A stretch of 64,000 bases of DNA from Oricola cellulosilytica (GTDB taxonomy: Bacteria > Pseudomonadota > Alphaproteobacteria > Rhizobiales > Rhizobiaceae), in assembly GCF_019966575.1 (NCBI RefSeq), contig NZ_JAINFK010000003.1:62001-126000 (forward strand), in the 5' to 3' direction. Each line of letters begins with the position of its first letter. The first letter of the stretch is position 1. Below the pieces are notes generated by a model that was not told the DNA's origin, made no database searches, and worked only from the letters and a program-made list of their open reading frames with translations. Below are positions 1-9,505 of the stretch, one piece after another. The translations under genes were made by a program, and so were the position numbers.

Positions 1-1030
1 TGACCCGGTGGGCGAGACCCTCCGGCTCGAAAATCAGAAACAGAATAATGGCCGCGCCGACCGACATTTCCTTGATGTAGGCCTGCCCCGAAGCCAGACC
101 GGCGAGAGCATTGGGGAAGATGTCCAGCATTCCTCCGGTAAACGCTTCCATGAACTGCGGCAGCAGGACGATGAAGGCCGTGCCGAGAATGGTGCCCATG
201 ACCGATCCGAGCCCGCCGATGATGATCATGGCGAGAAACTGGATCGACAGCAGGATGGTAAACCCCTCGGCCGAGACGTAACCGAGATAGTGGCCGAACA
301 GCGCCCCGCCGAGCCCGGCGAAGAAGGACGAAATGCCGAAGGCGAGAATCCGGTACTTGGTCAGGTTAATGCCCATGATCTCGGCTGAGAGGTAATGGTC
401 GCGGACCGCGACCAGCGCCCGCCCGTCGCGGCTGCGTTTCAGATTGGCGACGGCAAAAAGCGAAATGAGGGTCCAGAACAGGACGAGGTAGTAATAGCGC
501 TCGTCGCTGTCGAGCGGAAAGCCGAAGATGGTGACCGTCTCGGCGAGCGAGCCGGAAGAGCCGCCCGAAAACCAGTTCGCGCGAGCAAAGAAGTCCTGCA
601 GGATGAATTGCGAGGCAAGCGTCGCGATGGCCAGGTAGAGCCCCTTGATGCGCGCCGCCGGCAGGCCGAAGATCATGCCGACTGCCGTCGTCATCAAGCC
701 CGCGAGGGGGATCGTGAAGAACACTGGAATTCCGGTCGTCGAGTTCAGCCAGGCGGACGAAAAGGCGCCGAAACCGAAGAAGGCGGCATGTCCGAGGCTG
801 ATCTGCCCGGTCATGCCGACAAGGATGTTCAACCCGAGTGCGGCGATGCCGTAAATTCCGATCAGGATCATCAGGCTGACGATATAGCCGTCGACAAGCG
901 CCGGCGCGGCTCCAAGGAGCGCGATCGCGAGCATCGTCCAGATGGCGATCCAGCGCGTCTGCAGCAAAAACTGGTCCGCCTTGTAGGTGGTGCGGAAGTC
1001 GCCGCAGGGACGAAGCGAGGTGGTTGCCAT
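1..1030 (-). CDS. livM: Branched-chain amino acid-type ABC transporter permease LivM (3' end cut by window edge)
   Basis: Inner-membrane permease of a LivFGHMK-type uptake system. It is open from an ATG at 1028-1030 through the left edge: 343 codons without a stop, so only the last few residues are missing. The translation shows the LivM hallmark GMTGQISLGHAAFFGFGAF, later AARIKGLYLAIATLA, and many hydrophobic segments. Its ATG overlaps the livH stop (TGATG), so the two are translationally coupled. The binding protein and second ATPase (livK, livF) are not visible and may lie to the left. The ligand cannot be read from the permease. The linked acyl-CoA ligase gene suggests an organic or aromatic acid rather than an amino acid (inference). 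Confidence 0.93.
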   Translation of the reverse strand, partial: MATTSLRPCGDFRTTYKADQFLLQTRWIAIWTMLAIALLGAAPALVDGYIVSLMILIGIYGIAALGLNILVGMTGQISLGHAAFFGFGAFSSAWLNSTTGIPVFFTIPLAGLMTTAVGMIFGLPAARIKGLYLAIATLASQFILQDFFARANWFSGGSSGSLAETVTIFGFPLDSDERYYYLVLFWTLISLFAVANLKRSRDGRALVAVRDHYLSAEIMGINLTKYRILAFGISSFFAGLGGALFGHYLGYVSAEGFTILLSIQFLAMIIIGGLGSVMGTILGTAFIVLLPQFMEAFTGGMLDIFPNALAGLASGQAYIKEMSVGAAIILFLIFEPEGLAHRV

Positions 1031-1923
1031 CAGATCCTCTCGATGTCCTTGGTCCCGAACAGCCCGTACGGCTTGATCATCAGGATGATGATGAGGACGT
1101 AAAAGGGCGCGATCGTGAACAGGTTGCCCCAGTTCAGGAACTGGCCGTCGACGAACTCGGCGAAATTCTCTAGAAGGCCGATGATGATGCCGCCAATCAC
1201 CGCGCCGACGATCGAATCGAGCCCGCCCAAAATGACCGCCGGAAAGACCTTGATGCCAATGATCGCGAGCGACGAGGAAACCGAGTTCACCATGCCTATG
1301 ATGATGCCGGCGACCCCGGAGACGATGGCCGAGATCGCCCATGCAAGCGCGAAAACCTGCCGCACCGAAATGCCTAGGCTTTGCGCCGTCTGCTGGTTGA
1401 AAGCTGTCGCCCGCATGGCAAGGCCGTACTTGGAGAAGCGGAAAAACAGATAGAAGCCGCCCATGATCAGCACGGACATCACAAGGCTCATTAGATAGGC
1501 CGACTCGACGTTCAGGCCGGCGACATTGACCGACTCCGTTTCGAATACCTGCGGAAACCGCTCGGCCGAATTGCCGAAGATCCAGTTCATCAGCGCCTGC
1601 AGGAAAATCGAAAGGCCGATCGTCACCATGATGACGCTGACCACCGGCTCGCCGATCAGCGGCCGCAGGATGACGACCTGGATCATGATGCCGAACAAAG
1701 TCATGAACACCAGCGTGAACAGGAAGGCGACAATGAACGGCATTTGCATGTCGGTGATGAACCAGAGGCAGACCCACGCTCCGAGCACAAGGAACTCACC
1801 CTGGGCGAAGTTCACCACCTGCGTGGATTTATAGATCAACACGAAACACATCGCGACAACGCCGTAGAGCATTCCGACGATGAGGCCGTTTGCCAGCAAT
1901 TGAACGAGCAGTGACCAGTTCAT
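1030..1923 (-). CDS. livH: Branched-chain amino acid-type ABC transporter permease LivH
   Basis: Second inner-membrane permease of the same uptake system, 297 aa, a normal LivH length. The N-terminus has the family signature YKSTQVVNFAQGEFLVLGAW (residues about 31-50), followed by about eight hydrophobic segments and the conserved SGVAGIIIGM and FPAVILGGLDSIVGAVIGG stretches. It starts at ATG 1923, 14 bases after the stop of the acyl-CoA ligase gene, and its stop overlaps the livM start. With LivM it should form the heterodimeric translocation channel energised by the LivG homologue upstream in the operon. Confidence 0.94.
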   Translation of the reverse strand: MNWSLLVQLLANGLIVGMLYGVVAMCFVLIYKSTQVVNFAQGEFLVLGAWVCLWFITDMQMPFIVAFLFTLVFMTLFGIMIQVVILRPLIGEPVVSVIMVTIGLSIFLQALMNWIFGNSAERFPQVFETESVNVAGLNVESAYLMSLVMSVLIMGGFYLFFRFSKYGLAMRATAFNQQTAQSLGISVRQVFALAWAISAIVSGVAGIIIGMVNSVSSSLAIIGIKVFPAVILGGLDSIVGAVIGGIIIGLLENFAEFVDGQFLNWGNLFTIAPFYVLIIILMIKPYGLFGTKDIERI

Positions 1924-1937
1924 TCCTCTTCCGCCCC

Positions 1938-3881
1938 CTATTCCGCCGCCTTTAGCGCCGGCGTTTCGATTTCGGCGCCGACATTGCGCACTTTGATCGT
2001 CGTCCTGATCCGCTGCTGCGTTCCGTCCTGAAACGAGATCATCGTGTCGATCGCAATGTCTTCCTGGCCGGAATAGATGGTGTCGATGATGTCGCCGTAT
2101 TTCTCCGCAACGACGGCTCGCCGCACCTTGCGCGTCCGCGTCAGTTCGCCGTCGTCGGGATCGAGTTCCTTGTAGAGCAGCACGAATTTGCGCAAACGCT
2201 GCGCTTCCGGCAGCGTCTCGTTGATCGCCTCGATCTCGCGGTGGACGAGATCGTAAACCTCGCGTCGCGATGAAAGGTCAGTATAGGTGGTGAACGAAAT
2301 GCGGTTCTTCTCGGCCCATTTGGAAACGATCGAATACCGGATGCAGATCATCGCCGCGAGATAATCGCGCTTGTCGCCCAGGATGACGGCTTCGGCGATA
2401 AAGGGCGAAAACTTCAGCTTGTTCTCGATGAACTGGGGCGAGTAGCGCCGGTTGCCGGTCATCTCGGCAAGGTCGGCGATGCGGTCGATGACGACGAGAT
2501 GGCCCTTGTCGTTGTAGTATCCCGCGTCGCCGGTATACATCCAGCCGTCGCGGAGGTCGGCACCGGTCGCGGCCTCGTTCTTGTAGTAGCCCATGAACAT
2601 GTTGCCGTGAGCAGTCACGATCTCGCCGATGCCCTCAGCGTCAGGTGCCTCGATTCGAACCTTGATGTCCCCGGTGAACGGTACGCCGACCGTGTCGAAA
2701 TCGACATCGTCGGGGGTGTGAATCGTATAGGCGCCGAGCAGCTCAGTCTGGCCGTAGAGCTGGCGGAGTGGCACGCCCATCGCGAGAAAGAACTTGAACG
2801 TGTCCGGACCCAGCGCCGCACCGCCGGTTGCAGCCGAGCGCACATTCGTCAGTCCGATCCGGTCCTTCAATGCGTTGTACAGGAATAACTGCGCGGCCCG
2901 CGACGTCCTGCCCTTCTCGAACGCGCCGAGGCCCATGTTCATAAAGAAGTCGTAGAGTTTCTGCTTCAGCCAGGAAGAATCCATGATACGCGCGCGCACG
3001 TCTGCCGCGATCTGTTCCCAGACACGTGGCGCAAGAAGAATGAAGGTCGGGCCGATCTCGCGCATGTCGGCCATCATCGTTTCCTGATCCTCGACGAAAT
3101 TCACCTTCATCCGGGAGATCAGCGCCTGACCGAACACATAGATCTGCTCCATGATCCACGGCAGTTGCAGCACGGAAACATATTCGTCGTCCGGCCCCTT
3201 CGGGTCGGCCGAAAGATAGTCATGGCTGTGATCGATGATGCTGCGCGCGCTAAGGACGGCGAGCTTGGGATGCGAGGTCGTGCCGGACGTGGTGCACAGG
3301 ATCGCCGGCGCCTCGCCGTCCGTCTCCTCGACCATGCGGTCATAGCTCCCGGCGTCTGCCGCGAGCAACTCGTCCCCCTTGGCGCGCAAATCTTCCAGCG
3401 ACATGAGCCTTGGGTCGTCATATTTGCGCATGCCGCGCGGATCCTCGAAGATGATCCGCTCCACCGACGAGATGCCGTCCCCGAGCAGGAGGAACTTGTC
3501 GACCTGCTCCTCGTCCTCGGCAAAGATGAAACGAGCCTCCGAATAATTGACCAGATAGGCGAGTTCCGCCTCCATCAGATCCCGGTACAAACCGAGAGAG
3601 AGAGCTCCGCATGCGTGCGCCGCAATCTCGGCCGCAACCCAGTCGGGGCGGTTGTCGCCGATCAGGCCGATAATATCTCCCTTGCGGATACCAAGCGCGG
3701 TCAGGCCCAGGGCGATGCGGCGCACATTGGCATTGTAATCCGACCAGGTCTGGCTCACCCAGATCCCGAACGTTTTTTCACGCAAGGCGGTTTCGCTGCC
3801 GAAATGCCGCGCATTATGCGCCAGAATGCGCGGAAACGTCTTTAGGCCCTTGTTGTCCCTTGAGATCTCGGACCGGGTCAT
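1938..3881 (-). CDS. AMP-dependent acyl-CoA synthetase/ligase, long-chain type
   Basis: ANL-superfamily ligase (647 aa) predicted to activate a carboxylic acid to its CoA thioester through an acyl-adenylate. The phosphate-binding motif TTSGTTSHPKLAVLS lies near residues 196-210, and GWMYTGDAGYYNDKGHLVVI marks the hinge region. Length and layout resemble long-chain (FAA1-like) synthetases more than benzoate- or phenylacetate-CoA ligases. It sits inside the liv-type operon between livG and livH; its ATG overlaps the livG stop (TAATG). Such ligases recur inside liv-type operons, which suggests the transported acid is trapped as a CoA ester on entry (inference). The substrate is unknown. Confidence 0.9.
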   Translation of the reverse strand: MTRSEISRDNKGLKTFPRILAHNARHFGSETALREKTFGIWVSQTWSDYNANVRRIALGLTALGIRKGDIIGLIGDNRPDWVAAEIAAHACGALSLGLYRDLMEAELAYLVNYSEARFIFAEDEEQVDKFLLLGDGISSVERIIFEDPRGMRKYDDPRLMSLEDLRAKGDELLAADAGSYDRMVEETDGEAPAILCTTSGTTSHPKLAVLSARSIIDHSHDYLSADPKGPDDEYVSVLQLPWIMEQIYVFGQALISRMKVNFVEDQETMMADMREIGPTFILLAPRVWEQIAADVRARIMDSSWLKQKLYDFFMNMGLGAFEKGRTSRAAQLFLYNALKDRIGLTNVRSAATGGAALGPDTFKFFLAMGVPLRQLYGQTELLGAYTIHTPDDVDFDTVGVPFTGDIKVRIEAPDAEGIGEIVTAHGNMFMGYYKNEAATGADLRDGWMYTGDAGYYNDKGHLVVIDRIADLAEMTGNRRYSPQFIENKLKFSPFIAEAVILGDKRDYLAAMICIRYSIVSKWAEKNRISFTTYTDLSSRREVYDLVHREIEAINETLPEAQRLRKFVLLYKELDPDDGELTRTRKVRRAVVAEKYGDIIDTIYSGQEDIAIDTMISFQDGTQQRIRTTIKVRNVGAEIETPALKAAE

Positions 3882-4657
3882 TAGGCCGCCTCGCCCAAAT
3901 CGGCGCCGAGATAGGCCCGTTTGACGTGTTCGTTCGCCATGACCTCGTCCGGGAGACCGTCGACGACCTTGGCACCGAAATCGAGCACCATCACGCGATG
4001 CGAGATATCCATGACCACACCCATGTCATGCTCGATCATAACCACCGTCATCCCCCATTCCTCGTTGAGGTCGACGACATAGCGGGCCATGTCTTCCTTC
4101 TCTTCCATGTTCATGCCGGCCATCGGCTCGTCGAGCAGCACCAGATGCGGGCGCAGAGCGACGGCGCGAGCCAGTTCGACACGTTTTCGAAGGCCATACG
4201 ACAACGTACCCGCGACGGCATTTCGGATATGCTGAATCTCGAGAAAGTCGATGATATCCTCGACCACGCGGCGGTGCTCGAGCTCTTCGTGCTGTGCGCC
4301 CCCGAACCAATACGCCATACCGGTCAGAAAATTGTTCTTCATCAGGTGATGCCGACCAACAAGAATGTTGTCGAGCACCGTCATGTGGTCGAAGAGTGCG
4401 AGGTTCTGGAACGTGCGCCCGATGCCGAGATCGGGCCGATGGTTGGGTTTGAGGCCGCTGAGACTCCTGCCCTTGAAGCGGATATCGCCCGAATCCGGTG
4501 TGTAACGTCCCGATATGCAATTGAGCATGGAGGTCTTGCCGGCACCGTTCGGTCCGATGATCGAGAAAAGCTCTGCCTCATCGACGGAAAAGGAGACGTC
4601 CTTCAGCGCCTGAATCCCGCCGAAGGAAAGCGATACGTTCTCCACCTCTAAAAGCAT
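3881..4657 (-). CDS. livG: Branched-chain amino acid-type ABC transporter ATP-binding protein LivG
   Basis: Cytoplasmic ATPase of the uptake system, 258 aa from the chosen ATG. It has Walker A GPNGAGKT, Q-loop GRTFQN, signature LSYGLRKRVELARAVA, Walker B LVLLDEP and the LivG-type ending GLPDEVMANEHVKRAYLG. An in-frame ATG at 4675 and earlier codons would lengthen it, but GGGAGG lies about 10 bases before 4657 and the protein then begins MLLEVENVSLSFGG as in the family. It is the first gene of the operon visible here and is divergent from the histidine kinase gene at 4856; the promoters of both must lie in the roughly 200 bases between. Confidence 0.93.
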   Translation of the reverse strand: MLLEVENVSLSFGGIQALKDVSFSVDEAELFSIIGPNGAGKTSMLNCISGRYTPDSGDIRFKGRSLSGLKPNHRPDLGIGRTFQNLALFDHMTVLDNILVGRHHLMKNNFLTGMAYWFGGAQHEELEHRRVVEDIIDFLEIQHIRNAVAGTLSYGLRKRVELARAVALRPHLVLLDEPMAGMNMEEKEDMARYVVDLNEEWGMTVVMIEHDMGVVMDISHRVMVLDFGAKVVDGLPDEVMANEHVKRAYLGADLGEAA

Positions 4658-4855
4658 GGCGGACCGGCCTCCCATTACCACGCACCCGGTTCGGACACGC
4701 GTCTCCTCGAGGAGGTGATTAGCCGCCGATCTTTGCGCCACGATTTCAGGAATGTTGCGAAATGTTTCAGCGTCAGCGGAGATCGGGCCGGTTGATTTCC
4801 CGCGGTGAAGGTTTCACTTTGACCCTTGGAGTGTGCGTGTGGGAGGAGGCGTCGC

Positions 4856-6889
4856 TTGCCGCAATTGACGAATGAATTGCTGCCCGATGTATCGCAGGTC
4901 GATGACCACGCTCTGGTCACGGCGGGGCTGGAACTGATCCAGCAGGGTCTCTCCATCTTCAACGCCGATATGCAGTTGATAAGCTGGAACCGCCGATTCC
5001 TCGAAATGTTTGAATTGCCTGGGGATTTCATTCGTCACGGCATCAGTTTCCACGACATCAATTACTATTTGGCAAGACGGGGCGAATTTGGCCCCGGCGA
5101 CCCGCGGGCCCTGACCGAAGAGCGCGTGGAGCGCGCACGGCGATTCGAGCCGCATTACTTCGAGCGCACCCGGCCAAACGGACGACGGATATCGGTCGAG
5201 GGCAACCCCCTCAAGCAGGGCGGCTGGATCGCGATCTACTCCGACATCACCGAGTCTCATCGGCAGGAGCAATTGCTGAGAGCCCGGAGCGACCTCCTTT
5301 CGGACAGACTGCTGCATCATTCCGGCAAGCTCGCCGAATCCAACCGTGAACTTGCCGCGGCAAACCGGGCCCTCACCGATACGAAAGCGGCGCTGCAAGC
5401 CTCCGAAGAGCGCATGCGCGTGATCACCCAGGCAATGCCGGCGCACATCGCCTATCTCGACCGCAACTATGTCTACCGGTTCACCAACAACCGGTTTGGT
5501 GACGTTATGGGCCTCGATCGCGAAGTGCTGACCGGCAAGAACCTTACAGATGTCTTTCCGCCGAACGTGTTTGAGACCGTTAAACCGCAACTCGAGCGCG
5601 CATTTTCGGGGCAAACGGTAACCACCGAATACGAGATAATCGGCCAGAACGGAACGCTGCATTCGATCCGCACCATCTTCACGCCGGAGATTTCCGACGA
5701 CGGAACCGTCGAGGGCGTGTTCGTGCTTTCGCTCAACGTCTCCGACGAGAAAGCGGCGACCGAACTTCTTGTACGTTCGAAAAGACTCGAAACGACTGCC
5801 CAACTCACGAGCGGGCTTGCGCACGATTTTTCCAACATTCTGACGGTCATCCTCGGCAACCTGTCGCGGTTGTCGAAAGTCGATCTGGGCGAAGGCCAGC
5901 GAAGTGATCTGGTGACCGCGGCCGAACGAGCGGCCAGGCGAGGCACCCGTATCATCGACAACCTGATGAACTTTCTCTTTCGCCAGAGGCTGCATGCCAA
6001 GGAGACGAATGTCAGCCGACTGCTTCGCGAACTGGCGCGTCTCTTTGCCGCCTCGATTGACGAGCGGCTAACACTTGATCTTCAGTTGCCCGCGACCGAT
6101 CTCGACGCATACATCGATGAAAGCGCCTTTCAGGACGCTGTCCTTAATATCCTTTTCAACGCCCGCGATGCGTTGGAAAGCGGAACGGGAACCGGGACGA
6201 TCACACTGACCCTTCAGCCAGCAGGGGGGAGCTTTGAGGTCTCGGTGGCCGACGAGGGCCCCGGCTTCTCGGAAGAAGCGCTGAAACAGGCGCAAGAGCC
6301 GTTCTTCACCACAAAGCCTCAAGGCAAGGGCAGCGGTCTTGGACTTGCGATGGTGCAGAATTTTGCCGAACAGTCCGCAGGTGCCGTCCGGATCGAGAAC
6401 CGGGCAGACGGGGGTGCGATCGTGACATTGTCGATCCCGGTGCGAACGCGCCGCGATGAAGGCGCCGCGGTTCCGGCCGGGGCTTACACGGAGGCAGGCG
6501 AACCGTTGAGTTTCGGCAGGGGCCGCCTCGTGCTGATCGCCGACGACGATCCGGAGATGCGCGTGCTGATGCGCGACTTTGCAGCAGAGGCAGGCTTTTC
6601 GGTCATCGAAGCCGAATGTGCGGGAGAAGCGCTGCAACTTCTGGAAAAAATTCCCGAAATCAAGGCCGTGGTTTCCGACATCACAATGCCGGGAGAAATC
6701 CTGGCGGCCGATCTGGACGAGCGGTTGCGCGGCGCGGTGCCGCTGGCATTCGTGACCGGCCTTCCAGCCGCTGATCCAACGGTCAAAGCCCTTGGCGGAC
6801 ATCACAGGATTCTGCGCAAACCGTTTACGAGGATCACGTTCACACGACTTCTGGCGCAACTGGTCGAAGATGAGAAGGAACCGGCATGA
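4856..6889 (+). CDS. PAS-domain hybrid sensor histidine kinase
   Basis: Soluble hybrid sensor kinase of about 677 aa with no convincing membrane segments, so it probably senses an internal signal. Order: PAS (PAS_7-like, residues about 15-130, with ISWNRRFLEMF and LPGDFIRHG), a short coiled stretch, second PAS (about 185-300), HisKA with the phosphorylated His in GLAHDFSNIL, HATPase with LNILFNARDAL, VADEGPGF and GSGLGLAMV, then a C-terminal receiver domain with Asp in VVSDITMPG and Lys in RKPF. I chose the TTG at 4856 because GGAGGAGG (4842-4849) sits 6 bases upstream; an in-frame TTG at 4826 has weaker support. Its stop overlaps the response-regulator start (ATGA), so the pair is co-translated. 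Confidence 0.9.
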   Translation: MPQLTNELLPDVSQVDDHALVTAGLELIQQGLSIFNADMQLISWNRRFLEMFELPGDFIRHGISFHDINYYLARRGEFGPGDPRALTEERVERARRFEPHYFERTRPNGRRISVEGNPLKQGGWIAIYSDITESHRQEQLLRARSDLLSDRLLHHSGKLAESNRELAAANRALTDTKAALQASEERMRVITQAMPAHIAYLDRNYVYRFTNNRFGDVMGLDREVLTGKNLTDVFPPNVFETVKPQLERAFSGQTVTTEYEIIGQNGTLHSIRTIFTPEISDDGTVEGVFVLSLNVSDEKAATELLVRSKRLETTAQLTSGLAHDFSNILTVILGNLSRLSKVDLGEGQRSDLVTAAERAARRGTRIIDNLMNFLFRQRLHAKETNVSRLLRELARLFAASIDERLTLDLQLPATDLDAYIDESAFQDAVLNILFNARDALESGTGTGTITLTLQPAGGSFEVSVADEGPGFSEEALKQAQEPFFTTKPQGKGSGLGLAMVQNFAEQSAGAVRIENRADGGAIVTLSIPVRTRRDEGAAVPAGAYTEAGEPLSFGRGRLVLIADDDPEMRVLMRDFAAEAGFSVIEAECAGEALQLLEKIPEIKAVVSDITMPGEILAADLDERLRGAVPLAFVTGLPAADPTVKALGGHHRILRKPFTRITFTRLLAQLVEDEKEPA

Positions 6890-7611
6890 CGCGCGGCGCA
6901 ATCCGCATCGCGATCATAGAGGACGATCCGGACATTGCGTCGATCCTCACCGAAACCATGCGCGAGCAGGAATTCGATAGCCGGCACTTTTCGCGTTGCC
7001 AGGATTTCCTCGACGCAATGCCGGATTATATGCCCGATATGTGCCTCGTCGACCTCGGGCTCCCCGACACGCACGGGCTGGACCTGGTCAGAAAACTCGA
7101 GGCCATTCCGTCTATCGCTACGATCATCATTTCCGGACGCGGTTCGCTGACTGACAAGATCGTGGGCCTTGAAATGGGAGCCGACGACTATGTCGCCAAG
7201 CCGTTCGAGCCTGCCGAGATCGTCGCGCGCGTCAGATCGGTTCTGCGCCGTGCGCAGCGAAGCGCATCGGCAGTGGCTGACCGAACCGGCCGGCGGCGCG
7301 TACGCTTCGCCGACTGGACGGTCGATTGCGACAACTTCATCCTGACTCATGTCAGCGGACGTTCGGAAACCCTGAGCCTTGCCGAAATGGCGGTCCTGAA
7401 GGTGTTCCTTGATTCACCAAACCGGTTGTTGTCCCGCCCACAAATCCTCGACACCCTGGAAGCCGACCCGGACAAGAACTTCGACCGCAGTGTCGATGTG
7501 CGAATATCGCGACTTCGCACCAAGCTGAACGAAGACCCGCAAAATCCGAAATTGATCAAGACTGTTTATGGCGCGGGCTATCTGTTCGTCGGCGACGTCG
7601 TCTGGGAATGA
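6886..7611 (+). CDS. OmpR/PhoB-family response regulator
   Basis: DNA-binding response regulator, 241 aa. The receiver domain (1-120) has the acidic pair EDD at 12-14, phospho-acceptor Asp56 in CLVDLGLPD, a Ser in IISGRG and Lys105 in YVAKPFEP. The C-terminal winged helix (about 135-238) carries FDRSVDVRISRLRTKL and IKTVYGAGYLF, typical of OmpR/PhoB proteins. It overlaps the hybrid kinase gene by 4 bases and is surely its partner. The kinase also has its own receiver, so the phosphate may pass through a relay or the internal receiver may act as a sink. The target genes are not known; ggt lies 78 bases downstream on the same strand. Confidence 0.94.
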   Translation: MTRGAIRIAIIEDDPDIASILTETMREQEFDSRHFSRCQDFLDAMPDYMPDMCLVDLGLPDTHGLDLVRKLEAIPSIATIIISGRGSLTDKIVGLEMGADDYVAKPFEPAEIVARVRSVLRRAQRSASAVADRTGRRRVRFADWTVDCDNFILTHVSGRSETLSLAEMAVLKVFLDSPNRLLSRPQILDTLEADPDKNFDRSVDVRISRLRTKLNEDPQNPKLIKTVYGAGYLFVGDVVWE

Positions 7612-7689
7612 TACCGCGCCCGTTGCGGACATGGCTACGTCGCACTGCGTCATCTCAGGCTTATAGACACATCGAAGAAGGAGACTTTC

Positions 7690-9486
7690 ATGCTTCGCAC
7701 CCGTAATTGTCTCACCGCCGCCGCACTGATTTTTTCCAGCGCATCGCTGATGGCACAGGAGGCCTCGGACGCCGTTGCTCCGGAAGCGGGCACCGGCGAA
7801 ACGACAATTGTGACATCGCCGGAAATCCGCGACGCCATACGAGCCAAACTGGCCGGCAAGCCGGTGGAGGCGAAAAAATGGATGGTGGCGGCGGCAAATC
7901 CGCTGGCCGCCGAAGCGGGTGCAAAGATCTTGCGCAACGAAGGCAGCGCAGCCGATGCCATGGTTGCAGTCCAGGCCGTTCTCGGTCTGGTCGAACCACA
8001 ATCCTCCGGCCTCGGCGGCGGCGCGTTTCTCGTCTGGTACGATGCCGCCTCCGGCAACATCACGACATTGGATGGCCGCGAAACCGCCCCCCTCGAAGCA
8101 ACGCCGACGCTGTTTCAGGACGAGAACGGCGAGCCATTGGCGTTTTTCGATGCGGTCGTGGGCGGACGCTCGGTCGGAACGCCGGGCACGCCCATGCTGA
8201 TGGTGGAAGCGCATAAGCGGTGGGGCAAGAGCGACTGGGCCGAACTCTTCGACGATGCGATCACGCTTGCTGATAAGGGCTTTCCCGTCTCAACCCGGCT
8301 CGCGAGTTTGATCGCAGACGATGCCGAGCGGCTTTCGCGCTTCGAGACCACGGCCAGTTACTTCCTGCCCGGCGGCGAGCCTTTAAAGGAAGGTGTGCGG
8401 CTGCAGAATCCCGACTATGCCGATACCCTGCGTGCTTTCGCGCGAGGAGGATCGAGCGCCTTCTATTCCGGCGCGATTGCCGAGGCGATCGTCAGGACGG
8501 TGAGAAACGCGCCCGGCAACCCGGGCGTTTTGTCGATGAAGGATTTAGAGACCTATGCGATCAAGGCGCGTCCTGCAGTGTGCGCCGACTTTCGCGGTCA
8601 CGACGTCTGCGGCATGGGGCCGCCCTCCTCCGGCGCGTTGACCGTCGGACAGATACTCGGTCTTGTTGACCGCTTCCCGCTCGACGCCATCGCGCCGGAC
8701 GATCCGCAAGCGTGGCGTCTGATTGGAGACGCGTCCCGCCTCGCCTTCGCCGATCGCGGCCGATACATGGCCGACAGCGATTTCGTTCCGGTACCGGTCA
8801 AGGGCCTTCTCGACGATGCCTACCTCGACGAACGCGCGCGGCTGCTGGATGGCGATGACGCTCTCCCCGAGGTCATGCCCGGCGAGCCGGCCTATGATCA
8901 CGCGCTAAATCTCGCAGACGATGTCTCCATCGAACTGCCCTCGACGAGTCACATCTCGATTGTCGATGCCGAAGGCAACGTCCTGTCCATGACGACGACG
9001 GTCGAGAACGGGTTCGGGTCACGGCTGATGACCAACGGCTTCCTGCTAAACAACGAGCTGACCGATTTTTCCTTCAAGACCCACAGCGACGGCTGGCCGA
9101 TCGCCAACCGGGTCGAGCCGGGCAAACGTCCCCGCTCGTCCATGTCGCCCACCATCGTGCTTCGCGACGGCAAGCCTGTGCTGGCCATCGGGGCACCTGG
9201 CGGAAGCCGCATCATCGGCTACGTCGCGCAAACGATCATCGCCCATCTGGCGTGGGGCATGGACATCCAGGAGGCGATCGACATGCCCCATCGCGTGAAC
9301 CGGTTCGGCACATACGACCTGGAGGAAGGCACCGATGCGGTCGAGATGCAGGACGCACTTGAAGAAATCGGATTCGAGGTCAATGTCCGGGATCTGAACT
9401 CCGGCCTGCACGGCATAGCGATCACCCCCGACGGCCTTCAAGGCGGCGCGGACCCGCGGCGCGAAGGGATCGCGCTCGGGGAATAA
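7690..9486 (+). CDS. ggt: Gamma-glutamyltransferase (glutathione hydrolase precursor)
   Basis: Periplasmic enzyme that cleaves or transfers the gamma-glutamyl group of glutathione and related peptides, matured by self-cleavage into two subunits. 598 aa, a usual length. The N-terminus MLRTRNCLTAAALIFSSASLMAQ is a signal peptide with cleavage near residue 22. QSSGLGGGAFLVWYD and LDGRETAP are GGT motifs. The catalytic Thr419 is in PSTSHISIVD, where the propeptide would be cut, followed by NNELTDFSF and the oxyanion/substrate loop SSMSPTIV. AGGAG precedes the ATG. It follows the response regulator by 78 bases and could be co-transcribed. It ends 19 bases before the convergent LysR gene. Confidence 0.94.
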   Translation: MLRTRNCLTAAALIFSSASLMAQEASDAVAPEAGTGETTIVTSPEIRDAIRAKLAGKPVEAKKWMVAAANPLAAEAGAKILRNEGSAADAMVAVQAVLGLVEPQSSGLGGGAFLVWYDAASGNITTLDGRETAPLEATPTLFQDENGEPLAFFDAVVGGRSVGTPGTPMLMVEAHKRWGKSDWAELFDDAITLADKGFPVSTRLASLIADDAERLSRFETTASYFLPGGEPLKEGVRLQNPDYADTLRAFARGGSSAFYSGAIAEAIVRTVRNAPGNPGVLSMKDLETYAIKARPAVCADFRGHDVCGMGPPSSGALTVGQILGLVDRFPLDAIAPDDPQAWRLIGDASRLAFADRGRYMADSDFVPVPVKGLLDDAYLDERARLLDGDDALPEVMPGEPAYDHALNLADDVSIELPSTSHISIVDAEGNVLSMTTTVENGFGSRLMTNGFLLNNELTDFSFKTHSDGWPIANRVEPGKRPRSSMSPTIVLRDGKPVLAIGAPGGSRIIGYVAQTIIAHLAWGMDIQEAIDMPHRVNRFGTYDLEEGTDAVEMQDALEEIGFEVNVRDLNSGLHGIAITPDGLQGGADPRREGIALGE

Positions 9487-9505
9487 CCGTCTCCGCCGCA
9501 ACGCG

